From Planomicrobium okeanokoites (GTDB taxonomy: Bacteria; Bacillota; Bacilli; Bacillales_A; Planococcaceae): a stretch of 64,000 nucleotides of DNA. Position 1 is the stretch's first letter; each line of letters begins with the position of its first letter. The DNA is taken from assembly GCF_003428875.1 (NCBI RefSeq), contig NZ_QQRS01000002.1, positions 248,001 to 312,000 of the forward strand, given 5' to 3'. The notes beneath the pieces were generated by a model, which made no database searches, was not told the DNA's origin, and saw only the letters and a list, made by a program, of their open reading frames with translations. Shown piece by piece: positions 51,174 to 59,871 of the stretch. The translations under genes and the position numbers were made by a program.

Positions 51174-52907
51174 TTAGTTATTGTTTGGGATGACAGGGAC
51201 CAAGAAATACGAATCTTTGCCCTCGCCAGTATAAAGCGTAATCTTATTACCAAAAAGACTTTCCGGTCGATCCACTGGATCATCGTGCCAGTATGCTCCG
51301 GAGCCGGTCATGAATTTCGTATGGAACCGGACTCCCTCATTAGTATTTTTATAATCTTTGCCTCCAATGGTCAGTGCCAGTCGATAGCCCGCTGGAATGA
51401 CGATTGACGAAGGCCATATTTCAATATCGAGTTCATAAATGTCACCTGGAGCTAGAGGCTCGATTTCATCATGCGTATGGAACGGACGGTAGAACTCACT
51501 CTTAACTGGATCTAATTTTCGGTGAGAAGCCCGCAGCCATCCTTGTGAAATCGGCGTGCGCGGATCCATCGCTCCACTGAATACAATCTCACTGTTTTCA
51601 GGATCGAACACCCGGACGGTCAGAAACAGATCTGCATCTTCAGTCGATGAAGAAATGAACAATTTAGAAGCCATAGGGCCTGTTACTTCCGTCTCTTCAG
51701 TAAACGGTTCACTCGAAAATGTGACTTCATCTTCCATTGCGCTGTATTGAACCGAGTCATTTTCAGTTACGGGGTTAGCGCTGAATCCGTTATTTTTTGA
51801 ATCAAGATAGAACTTCTTCCAATCTGTCCGGGCGAGTGGCCACTCCTGTTCTTCGCGTTGAGTAAAGCTGTCGACTCCTCTCACTTGCAGCTGAACCGGC
51901 GCCTGTTTATCCCATCCACTATTTTCTCCTTTAAGAAAATGATCAAAAAATCTTTTTTGAATTTCAATGCCGTAATCGGTATAAAAGTGTGTCCAATGTT
52001 CCAGACCATGGACCTCTAGCCATTTTTGATTCGAAGCGGCTCTTCCATAAGCTTCAAAATTCCCTCGGGAGTGAAGTCCAATTCCTCCCCAGTTGGCTGC
52101 TGAAAGGAATGGCACAGTGATTTTGGAGAAATCCGCCGTACGTTCTTTATAATATTCGTCATTTTCCAGCGGATGCGCCAAAATCTCATCACCCAAAGCC
52201 ACACGGTTATTGGCTAATTCCTCCTGTGAAAGCGTTTCTGGTCCAGCCACATACTCGCCATTATTCGGATTTTTGCTGCCATTTTCGCCCACACCATGCT
52301 GTACCGTCAGGATTTGTGGCAACCACGTTTCCCAGAAAGTTGATACGATACCCCCGTGGTGCGTTGCATCACGATACCAGTCTGATGATCCCTCCCACGG
52401 AATCATGGCCGCTAAATGTGGTGGTTGAAGTGAAGCCACTTGCCATTGGTTCATTGCGTAATAAGAAATCCCGGATAAACCTACTTTGCCGCTGCTCCAT
52501 TGCTGTACAGCCGCCCATTCGATGCATTCATAATAATCTTGCGTCTCCCGTTTTGAAAATGGATCAAGTTTGCCGGGAGAGCGTCCGGCTCCCCTGGAAT
52601 CTACACGGACACAGACGTAGTCATCCGGAACCCACTTCTCAGGATCCACCGCTTCCCAAGTTTGATACTTATTGGTAGAGCCTCGTTCTACATCGGGGTG
52701 TTCAGAAACCATCAAGTTCCATTGACGGGAATACGCCTCCTGAAATGAAAGTCCTTTGGCATAAGGTCCGTATGAAAGAACGATCGGATAGCGCCCTTCT
52801 TTGATTGGCCGGAAAACGTCCGCCCTCAGAACGAGACCATCATCCATTTGGATGGGAACGTCCCATTCGATTTTCATACCATCTTTTTCTTCAATTTTAT
52901 GTTCCAA
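51174..52907 (-). CDS. CocE/NonD-type serine hydrolase (X-Pro dipeptidyl-peptidase fold)
   Basis: From the TTG start at 52907 the protein is 577 residues. The N-terminal alpha/beta hydrolase domain has MDDGLVLRADVFRP, the VCVRVDSRGAGRSPG strand and nucleophile Ser145 in VGLSGISYYAMNQW. The C-terminal half is the jelly-roll domain of the CocE/NonD family (EVTFSSEPF through DLFLTVRVFD and IPAGYRLALTIGG). Members cleave esters or acyl groups (cocaine esterase, glutaryl acylases). I chose TTG because AGGAGG lies seven bases upstream, while earlier starts include that site. The operon suggests it hydrolyses an ester or amide conjugate before or after uptake of the acid product. Confidence 0.87.
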   Translation of the reverse strand: MEHKIEEKDGMKIEWDVPIQMDDGLVLRADVFRPIKEGRYPIVLSYGPYAKGLSFQEAYSRQWNLMVSEHPDVERGSTNKYQTWEAVDPEKWVPDDYVCVRVDSRGAGRSPGKLDPFSKRETQDYYECIEWAAVQQWSSGKVGLSGISYYAMNQWQVASLQPPHLAAMIPWEGSSDWYRDATHHGGIVSTFWETWLPQILTVQHGVGENGSKNPNNGEYVAGPETLSQEELANNRVALGDEILAHPLENDEYYKERTADFSKITVPFLSAANWGGIGLHSRGNFEAYGRAASNQKWLEVHGLEHWTHFYTDYGIEIQKRFFDHFLKGENSGWDKQAPVQLQVRGVDSFTQREEQEWPLARTDWKKFYLDSKNNGFSANPVTENDSVQYSAMEDEVTFSSEPFTEETEVTGPMASKLFISSSTEDADLFLTVRVFDPENSEIVFSGAMDPRTPISQGWLRASHRKLDPVKSEFYRPFHTHDEIEPLAPGDIYELDIEIWPSSIVIPAGYRLALTIGGKDYKNTNEGVRFHTKFMTGSGAYWHDDPVDRPESLFGNKITLYTGEGKDSYFLVPVIPNNN

Positions 52908-53078
52908 CTGATTTCCTCCTCTTTGAAAAATTTGAATCATTCAATTAGCAAAACTCAGTGCAAAAACAGCTCACTTGCTTTTATTTCTTAGAGAACTTTC
53001 AAAATCGGTTTTGTGAAAAATTCAAGAAAAAGATAGTATCTTCTTCTTCGCCTATGGACAGCGTCCACTGAACCAAGT

Positions 53079-54575
53079 TCAGCTGTACCTTTTAACTTGC
53101 CCTGAGCCATCAAACCAATCAAATGCAGTTCTGCTGGTATTGACGATGACGTTCCTGATTTTTGTATAATCCTTATAGCACTGAATACTGTTTTCCGAGC
53201 CAATGCCGCTGTCTTTAAAGCCGCCCCAAGGAGAAGAAGGGTCAATACGGTGATGATCATTTATCCAGATGATGCCGGCTTCGAGTTGATTCGCGAGCCA
53301 ATGAGCATCACGGATATTATTGGTCCAGATCGACATCGCCAATCCCATTTCCGTGCCATTTGCCAACGGAATTAAATCATCCTCGATATCATTGTATTTA
53401 ATGATGCAAGTGACCGGCCCGAAAATTTCTTCCTGGGCAATGCGCATTGAATTATCCGCTTGCGTGAAAATGGTTGGCGTAATATAGAAACCCGGTGGCG
53501 TCTTTTCATCAGCAGGTGCTCCGCCGCCATAAGCTAATTTAGCGCCTTCGTCGATACCGATTTGAATGTAGTTTAAAATCTGGTTGTATTGTTTTTCCGA
53601 AATGACCGGGCCGATATCTGTTTCGACGTTTTTCGGATCACCAATCACTAATCCTTCTACCTTTTTTATAAATCGCTCCACAAATTCGTCATGGAGCGAG
53701 GCAGGCACTAAAATCCGGGATCCCTGCACACAAGTTTGTCCTGCAGCGATAAAGGATGCAAAAGCCGCGCCATTGACAGCTTCGTCCAAATCAACATCCG
53801 GCAAAATCAGCACCGAAGCTTTGCCGCCCAGTTCAGCGGAAACTTTTGCCAGGTTGGAACCTGCTATTGCAGCTACTTGCCTGCCTGTTTCCGTTCCGCC
53901 AGTTAAATCAATTTTTTCAATTGCTTTATGCGAAATCAGTGCTTTCCCCACAACATTGCCGTATCCCTGCACCACATTCAGAATACCGTTCGGCACGCCA
54001 GCTTCCTTTGCCAGTTCTGCTAAAAAATATGTCGTCAACGGTGTGTTTTCTGACGGCTTAATAACGACTGCATTGCCGGCTGCCAGGGCAGGCGCCAATT
54101 TTTTCGTAAGGATTAATAACGGATGATTCCACGGTGCAACCAAAGCCACCACACCCAGCGGAATTCGGGTGGTGTAATTAACAAATCCTTCGCCAAAAGG
54201 TGGCGAAAAATCATCCAATGTCTTTAATACGCTTGCATAGTATTCGTACCACTCAGGTAGGCGGCTCAGCTGCGCCTTCATTTCTCTGATCGGCCTGCCG
54301 GTCATCATGCTTTCCAGCTCGACCAGCTCTGGTAATGATTCTCTTAAAATAGCGGCGAAGCGGTTGAGCACGCGGTAGCGTAAATCTTTGTTCACTGCCC
54401 AATCAGATGTTTGAAAAGCTAACGTTGCGGCTTCTACTGCTTTGTTAACGTCTGTTTCATTGCCTTCAGCCACTTCTGCAATTATTTCCTTCGTGCTTGG
54501 ATTAATAACCGAAAAGTATTTTCCGGAATCAGAGACAAATGGATCTCCATTAATGAACTGCTCTATTTTCTTCAT
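53079..54575 (-). CDS. NAD(P)-dependent aldehyde dehydrogenase
   Basis: The 498-residue protein has all ALDH landmarks: Asn150 in VAPWNHPLL, Lys173 in VIKPSENTPL, the cofactor loop LTGGTETGRQV at about 224-234, catalytic base Glu248 in AELGGK and nucleophile Cys282 in GQTCVQGSR. It oxidises an aldehyde to its acid. It overlaps the nitrilase gene by 26 bases, so expression is coupled. An aromatic, betaine or semialdehyde substrate cannot be chosen from sequence. In this operon its acid product could be exported to or derived from the amidohydrolase and nitrilase steps. Confidence 0.92.
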   Translation of the reverse strand: MKKIEQFINGDPFVSDSGKYFSVINPSTKEIIAEVAEGNETDVNKAVEAATLAFQTSDWAVNKDLRYRVLNRFAAILRESLPELVELESMMTGRPIREMKAQLSRLPEWYEYYASVLKTLDDFSPPFGEGFVNYTTRIPLGVVALVAPWNHPLLILTKKLAPALAAGNAVVIKPSENTPLTTYFLAELAKEAGVPNGILNVVQGYGNVVGKALISHKAIEKIDLTGGTETGRQVAAIAGSNLAKVSAELGGKASVLILPDVDLDEAVNGAAFASFIAAGQTCVQGSRILVPASLHDEFVERFIKKVEGLVIGDPKNVETDIGPVISEKQYNQILNYIQIGIDEGAKLAYGGGAPADEKTPPGFYITPTIFTQADNSMRIAQEEIFGPVTCIIKYNDIEDDLIPLANGTEMGLAMSIWTNNIRDAHWLANQLEAGIIWINDHHRIDPSSPWGGFKDSGIGSENSIQCYKDYTKIRNVIVNTSRTAFDWFDGSGQVKRYS

Positions 54576-56124
54576 TCACAAGACCTCCATAAAAGTTCGG
54601 CCTGCGACTTTTCACAACACTGGTTCCGGGCACTACTTCTTTCACCCGGCTCAACGTAAATGATGCAAAGCCGCTTGCTGCATGTACTTTCTCGCTGCTT
54701 AGGGTGGAAGCGATTACCGCCCCGGCAGGATCTATAATTTGGCTGACCGCCTTCTGTGCTGCTTCGGCTTGGGCCGATACTATAAACATTCGATTCTCCG
54801 CAGCCCTTGTACGGCCAACATTGCTTGCAACTGAATGTTGCAGCCGGTTTGGCCAGACAAGACAATCGGCTCCCAACAGCATCAATGTTCTTGGATATTC
54901 AGGGATCAACGCTTCCTTATTATGCATGATGCCAATTCTGCCCCACCTTGTTTTAAAAACTGGCGGCGTTACTGTTATTAATTTGCCATTGTGTAAGGTA
55001 TCATAAATATCCTGTATGCCTTCACTTGTTATGAGAAAACTGGTCATCGTGCCATCCAAATTATCCTCAGTACAGATTGCCGTCGTATCTTTCTCTAAAA
55101 TGCTGCTAACCGCACTTTTTGAAATCGGGAAACTTACTGGAGGCATACAAATTATTTGCCCGCCTTGATGATTTAGCCGCGAAATCATTTGAAGGTATTT
55201 TTCCGGTTCCTCAAAATCTCCGGCTGCGACAGAAATGAACGGCGTAATATCTGCAGGAACTACTTTTTCCTCCAGGATCTCCATGATTGGCAATGACTCC
55301 GGTTCCGCTACCAAAGTTTTATACAGCAAAGGTTCTCTGGTGATTCCCAAAGCTTCATTTGGTGAAAGGATTCGACCGCTTAGATCGGTAGGAATTTCAA
55401 CAGAAACGATTTCATCACTATCGGAACCCGCTTGATGGACACACGTTCCATCTGGAGCGAATACTCCTGACCGTCCAGCGTAGGTTATCGAATTTGCCTC
55501 TACACCCCATTTATCAGAAACAGCCAGCCAGACTTGATTTTCCAAAGCCCGAACAGACAGCATATACGCGCTCTGCACGTTGTGCAGTCCAGAAATGTCA
55601 GGTCCCGTCGCGGTGAGATTTGCCAAGTCGATAATGAATTTGGCGCCTTGCAAAGCTGCCAGTTTAACTATCTCCGGCATTCTCGCATCCGCACAAACCA
55701 CAAGGCCGACCTTCCCGAATTCTGTGTCAGCGACTGCTACGTCGTCTCCGGCAGTAAACCAAACACTGTCGAAATGCCAGAGGAAGGATTTACGTTTCTT
55801 AATAACTTCTTCTCCATTGCGATCAATTAATATTGCCGAGTTATAGACGATTTCCTCTGACTTTTCTGCATAACCGTAAGCAATGTATACTTTCTGATCT
55901 TTTGCGAGCTGTTTTATCCTAGCCAGGTATTCATCTCCTTTACTAAGAATAAAATCAAGATCTCCTTCCTCGCGGTTCAGGAAGTAAGCGGGGAATGCAC
56001 ATTCCGGCACCAGAATGAGATCATTCTCTTTTGATGCTTTCAAAATATGATCTTCGAGTTTAGCCCATGCTTTTTGAAAGTCCTTTAAGTCATTGGCTTG
56101 AACTTGAATCGACGCAACCTTCAT
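54550..56124 (-). CDS. Double nitrilase-superfamily protein with active and degenerate halves
   Basis: The 524-residue protein is about twice normal length. Residues 1-270 are a complete carbon-nitrogen hydrolase: Glu41 in VPECAFPAYF, Lys112 in KKRKSFLW and Cys144 in VVCADARMPE form the triad. Residues 295-515 repeat the fold in weaker form: ITVTPPVFKTRWGRIGIMHNKEALIPEYPRTLMLLGADCLVWPNRLQ aligns with the Cys strand, but the Cys position is His-Asn, so this half should be inactive. Nitrilases normally assemble as dimers or spirals of one domain. A fused inactive partner may fix the dimer or bind substrate. It starts 22 bases after the amidohydrolase with GGAGG and overlaps the aldehyde dehydrogenase gene. 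Confidence 0.85.
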   Translation of the reverse strand: MKVASIQVQANDLKDFQKAWAKLEDHILKASKENDLILVPECAFPAYFLNREEGDLDFILSKGDEYLARIKQLAKDQKVYIAYGYAEKSEEIVYNSAILIDRNGEEVIKKRKSFLWHFDSVWFTAGDDVAVADTEFGKVGLVVCADARMPEIVKLAALQGAKFIIDLANLTATGPDISGLHNVQSAYMLSVRALENQVWLAVSDKWGVEANSITYAGRSGVFAPDGTCVHQAGSDSDEIVSVEIPTDLSGRILSPNEALGITREPLLYKTLVAEPESLPIMEILEEKVVPADITPFISVAAGDFEEPEKYLQMISRLNHQGGQIICMPPVSFPISKSAVSSILEKDTTAICTEDNLDGTMTSFLITSEGIQDIYDTLHNGKLITVTPPVFKTRWGRIGIMHNKEALIPEYPRTLMLLGADCLVWPNRLQHSVASNVGRTRAAENRMFIVSAQAEAAQKAVSQIIDPAGAVIASTLSSEKVHAASGFASFTLSRVKEVVPGTSVVKSRRPNFYGGLVNEENRAVH

Positions 56125-56145
56125 AGAAGCTCCTCCTTCCTTCGA

Positions 56146-57123
56146 TTAATCGAATAAAACTTCCGCATTCTTGCTTAAAATCTTTGCTTTTACTTCCTCC
56201 GAGAAATTACATTCGTTTACAATGTCCACCGGAGTCAGCGTCCCCATGTCAAAAGGATAATCGCTTCCCAATACTACGTTATCTTCTCCTGCAAGGTTCA
56301 CGAGAAATTCCAAAGGTTTTGGTGAGAATGTTAAAGTATCGAAATAGAATCTATTTAAATAGGAGGAAGGCAGATTTTCGCAAGTTCTGCTTTCTTTTCT
56401 TTCGCGGTATCCTTTGTCAAACCGCCCAATTTGATATGGCATGTAGCCGCCTCCATGGGCCAACATTACTTTCAGGTTTTTAAAGCGATCCAGCACTCCG
56501 CCAAAAATCAGGCTGCCAGCTGCAACCGCCGTATCTAACGGGTTCCCAATCAGATTGGTAAAGTAGTATTTGGATAAACCGGATTTATCCCCTACATAGT
56601 ATGGATGAAGGAATAAAGTGATGCCCATGTCATCAGCGGCCTCAAAAAAAGGCAGGAATTTCGGATCATCCAAATTCACGCCTTCAATCGAAGTGCCCAG
56701 CTCGACGGCCTTGATACCGTATTCTTTATGCACTCGTTCCAGTTCCCGGACTGCCAGTTGCGGGTTCTGCATCGGTACCGTAGCCATTGCCCTATACACT
56801 TGCGTATTTTCGGCCATCATTTCAGCAATTCCATCGTTTACCAGAATAGCCACTTCTTTTGCCGTTGTGTCATTTAACCAGTAATTGAAAGTAGGTGGCG
56901 CAGGTGACAGTATGATTTTATCAAGCTTTCCTGTCTTCATATCTTCCTTCTTGGAAGCGCTATCATAAAACTTATTAAATAAGGGATATTTATAGCCTTG
57001 CTTGTGGATCATCCACTCCTGCCCATCAATTGTCTGTACCTCCGCATCAAAGCGGCTGTCGCCTTTACGCACTAAATCCACGATATTTTTCGGTATGATG
57101 TGATGATGCGTATCAATAATCAT
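56146..57123 (-). CDS. Amidohydrolase-2 (ACMSD-like) metal-dependent hydrolase or decarboxylase
   Basis: From ATG 57123 the protein is 325 residues with a TIM-barrel amidohydrolase-2 pattern: HxH in MIIDTHHHI at 6-8, a third His in LFLHPYYVG near 180, MLAHGGGYMP near 229, and metal Asp in VLGSDYPFDMG near 291. The family includes decarboxylases for aromatic acids and semialdehydes (ACMSD, gamma-resorcylate decarboxylase) and hydrolases. A GGGGG site precedes this ATG. A frame extension upstream by 26 residues has no site. It is the first enzyme gene after the PucR regulator, 117 bases on. Confidence 0.87.
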   Translation of the reverse strand: MIIDTHHHIIPKNIVDLVRKGDSRFDAEVQTIDGQEWMIHKQGYKYPLFNKFYDSASKKEDMKTGKLDKIILSPAPPTFNYWLNDTTAKEVAILVNDGIAEMMAENTQVYRAMATVPMQNPQLAVRELERVHKEYGIKAVELGTSIEGVNLDDPKFLPFFEAADDMGITLFLHPYYVGDKSGLSKYYFTNLIGNPLDTAVAAGSLIFGGVLDRFKNLKVMLAHGGGYMPYQIGRFDKGYRERKESRTCENLPSSYLNRFYFDTLTFSPKPLEFLVNLAGEDNVVLGSDYPFDMGTLTPVDIVNECNFSEEVKAKILSKNAEVLFD

Positions 57124-57240
57124 CGAATTCCCCCATCTAATTTTTTGATTTTTTAAAATATACCAATAAATCAAACGGATATATATATTGTTCAGGAACA
57201 AAGATGTGGCTTATCCATTGTTGCAACACGACAAACTAAT

Positions 57241-58917
57241 TCATTGATTCAATAAGATATTCGATTCCAACGCAAATAAATAAGCCAGTTTGAACTCTGG
57301 AGAATTCAACTCATTGCCAATTATCCCTTTCACTTTTTTGATTCGATAAGAGACGGTATTCGGATGAAGAAACATTTTCTCGGCCGTCGCTTTTATGCTG
57401 CTGTCACTTAGCAGGAATACGTGCAACGTTTCCAAAAGAACATTGCCGTGTTCCTTATCGTATTTTTTCAAATCTTCCAGATAACTGTTGCAAAAATCTT
57501 CTATCTCTTCATGATTCTCAATCATTGAGAAGATTCGATAGATACCAATATCATCTGAAAACATCAGCGTCCCTTTCCATATGAATTTCCTTACGACTGA
57601 CAGGGCCATATTCGCTTCTTTATAACTTCTGCTGACCAAATTCAAAGTTGTATATGCTCCTCCGACTCCTATTAGCACTTTTTCTTTGCCGAACTGTTCT
57701 TCTAAATCACTTTTTAATTTTCCGATTATCTCTTTCAGAACAGAAGGCATTTCCTTCACTTTTTTCGGATTGAATGATACCAGGACAGTAAACAAAGAAC
57801 CTACGTTACCTATAATCACTTGCCCAAAATATTTCTTAAGATGGTTTTGTGTCATACGGTATATCAGCTCTTCATACTGATCATTAACCCTGTTGCCATC
57901 TTCATTAAATCCAACGACTTCAATCATTATTGCTGCCATCGGATTAGACCAGTTGATGTCCAGAAAATCCTCATCATAAACCACTTTCGTGTGAATCCGG
58001 CCGCTGATGATGTCCTCGATTAATGCCAGGTTTTTCTTCCGGAAGGTCTGCTTATTTACATACTGTTGCATCAAGGACAATGCCAGTGCAGTAGTCGAAG
58101 TCTTTAAAATGATTCTGTCAATCGGCAGATGAGGATTTTTAAGATCAATCATCGATAAGTAACCGTATATGCTCTTATTCGAATAAACGGGAATCATGAT
58201 ATTTTTGATTCGCTTTTCATCTTTTTGGCTGATGATAGTTTCCTGTTGGGTATCTACCACACCCTGGTGAATGTTTCGATAAAATTTCGTGTTGACTATT
58301 CTGCTTTTAAAGTCCTCCGTCTTTCGTTCTTCCAACACCTCAATCTCGAAAGCTGTCAAATCGGACTTGGGAATGCCAGCGGAAATCATTTGCAGGTTCG
58401 CATCCTCCAGAATTACCGGGTTTCCTATCAATTGAGCGATACGTCCAACAATTGTGTCGAGACTTGCGTTTTCCAGCACCAGGCTAGTCAAATCACTTTG
58501 AATTTCTTCCACCTGCTGCATTATTTTCATTCTTTCGTTCATAAAGAAGTCCATGAATTCTTCAATGACGACCGGCCATGTTACTTCATGTGCTACGCTG
58601 ATAATTGGGAAATGATGGCGGTTTGCCACCTCCACAATAGCCTCTGGCACCACACCCAAAAAGCGACTTGCTTTAATCACAAGCGCAGAGGCCCCGTTAC
58701 CGATAATGCTTTCAATCCACTCCTGCTGATGGGTCACCTGATTGCTGACAAAAAAAGCGGTTGTGCACACCAGTTCTCCCCCCCTCAGCCAATTAGCGGA
58801 ATCCGGTACCTCCGCAATCGTTATAGTTGATAGTTCCCTCGATAGCCCATTTCTTCCAGCTATAACCTGACTGTCTTTAAAAACCTCGGCATTGAGTATA
58901 TCCTGCACAGTAATCAT
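57241..58917 (-). CDS. PucR-family transcriptional regulator
   Basis: The 558-residue protein has the PucR N-terminal domain (MITVQDILNAEVFKDSQVIAGRNGLSRELSTITIAEVPDSANWLRGGELVCTT), a GAF-like or linker region at about 140-290, a GGDEF-like domain near 300-430, and a C-terminal PucR helix-turn-helix HTH_30 in the segment ATAEKMFLHPNTVSYRIKKV near 508-527. PucR regulators control purine catabolism and other nitrogen-compound operons. It precedes the amidohydrolase operon in the same direction, so it is likely its activator. Its effector is unknown. Confidence 0.92.
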   Translation of the reverse strand: MITVQDILNAEVFKDSQVIAGRNGLSRELSTITIAEVPDSANWLRGGELVCTTAFFVSNQVTHQQEWIESIIGNGASALVIKASRFLGVVPEAIVEVANRHHFPIISVAHEVTWPVVIEEFMDFFMNERMKIMQQVEEIQSDLTSLVLENASLDTIVGRIAQLIGNPVILEDANLQMISAGIPKSDLTAFEIEVLEERKTEDFKSRIVNTKFYRNIHQGVVDTQQETIISQKDEKRIKNIMIPVYSNKSIYGYLSMIDLKNPHLPIDRIILKTSTTALALSLMQQYVNKQTFRKKNLALIEDIISGRIHTKVVYDEDFLDINWSNPMAAIMIEVVGFNEDGNRVNDQYEELIYRMTQNHLKKYFGQVIIGNVGSLFTVLVSFNPKKVKEMPSVLKEIIGKLKSDLEEQFGKEKVLIGVGGAYTTLNLVSRSYKEANMALSVVRKFIWKGTLMFSDDIGIYRIFSMIENHEEIEDFCNSYLEDLKKYDKEHGNVLLETLHVFLLSDSSIKATAEKMFLHPNTVSYRIKKVKGIIGNELNSPEFKLAYLFALESNILLNQ

Positions 58918-59123
58918 ATAGATCCCCCTTATTCACTTTCTTGCTTACATTGATTGAACATCCTAAAGAAGTTAATCAAAACTTTGTTCTTCTATTATAA
59001 TTCTTTTTCGCCGACTATTTTCAATTAATTTAGAATAATCCAATATGTAATCTTATAGGAATTTCTCCGTTTAATGAGGAATTACAGCGAAAACAACTAC
59101 TTCTCATCCACTTTTTACCAACC

Positions 59124-59156
59124 AATAAAACCCTCCTTTTATAGGAGGGTTTTATT
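59124..59156. terminator. Bidirectional terminator after the isochorismatase-like gene
   Basis: A 14-bp perfect stem AATAAAACCCTCCT and its complement with a 5-base loop lies about 35 bases after the stop codon of the 206-residue hydrolase. T runs flank both sides. Confidence 0.85.
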
Positions 59157-59190
59157 TTCGAATTCAATTTAAGTTCTATTCCAATAATTT

Positions 59191-59811
59191 TTAAATAGCA
59201 TGTGAATTTTTTTGTCGTTCCTCGATTAATTGATCACTAGTTTTCACTTTGCCAAATGCGCGTTCAAAAACCATTAACGCGGCTTCATGAAATTCAATAC
59301 CATCCATTGTATCTACACAATTTGAAACCATCGTTACTGCATAATCATTGCATGATGCATCTATAGAAGTAGCCAGACAACAGCTGTTAGTATTCACTCC
59401 GGTAATCCATAAAGTTTTGATTCCCTTTGATTTAAGAACAAATTCCAAATCGGTGGCAACAAAACAATCATAGCGCTTCTTCGTATCCACAATCAGATCC
59501 TGTGATTCCAAAAGCTCCGGAATGACTTCAACTCCAGGCATACCTTCAATATTGTGGTTTGCAACATTTTTTCTGGTTGCATTTGGATCTTCAGAACGCT
59601 CTTTCCAGGCAGGGTTCGATAAGATTTCCTCGGCCGAGCGATACTGTGTAAGTAAATGTATAATTGGAATGCCTGATTTGCGGCATTCATTAAAGAAAAT
59701 CCGGTTTTCTTCAATTACCTGTTTGCACTTTTCTTCAGGCAACGGCATAGTTGCTACCGATGGATCCAAGTGTCCCCTGTGCAAATCAATAGCGATAACA
59801 GCAATACTCAT
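59191..59811 (-). CDS. Isochorismatase-like amidohydrolase of the cyclic-amide pair
   Basis: The 206-residue cysteine hydrolase has Asp9 in VIAIDLHRG, Lys111/112 in IVDTKKRYDCF and catalytic Cys144 in TNSCCLATSIDA. This is N-carbamoyl amidase-like and different from the 25,117-25,752 member (the two share little beyond the motifs). It follows the cyclic amidohydrolase gene by 60 bases and would hydrolyse its ring-opened product. An AGGAGG site precedes the ATG. Confidence 0.85.
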   Translation of the reverse strand: MSIAVIAIDLHRGHLDPSVATMPLPEEKCKQVIEENRIFFNECRKSGIPIIHLLTQYRSAEEILSNPAWKERSEDPNATRKNVANHNIEGMPGVEVIPELLESQDLIVDTKKRYDCFVATDLEFVLKSKGIKTLWITGVNTNSCCLATSIDASCNDYAVTMVSNCVDTMDGIEFHEAALMVFERAFGKVKTSDQLIEERQKNSHAI

Positions 59812-59871
59812 AAAAACTCCTCCTCAAACTTTTATTGGGTTCCATTCTAACTTTCGTTTATATGTCAGATA

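Noticed and set aside
52988-53260. 90-codon minus-strand frame after the aldehyde dehydrogenase
   Set aside because: It overlaps the 3-prime end of that gene in another frame and lacks a ribosome binding site.
53584-54126. 180-codon plus-strand frame
   Set aside because: It is opposite the aldehyde dehydrogenase catalytic region, whose motifs are intact.
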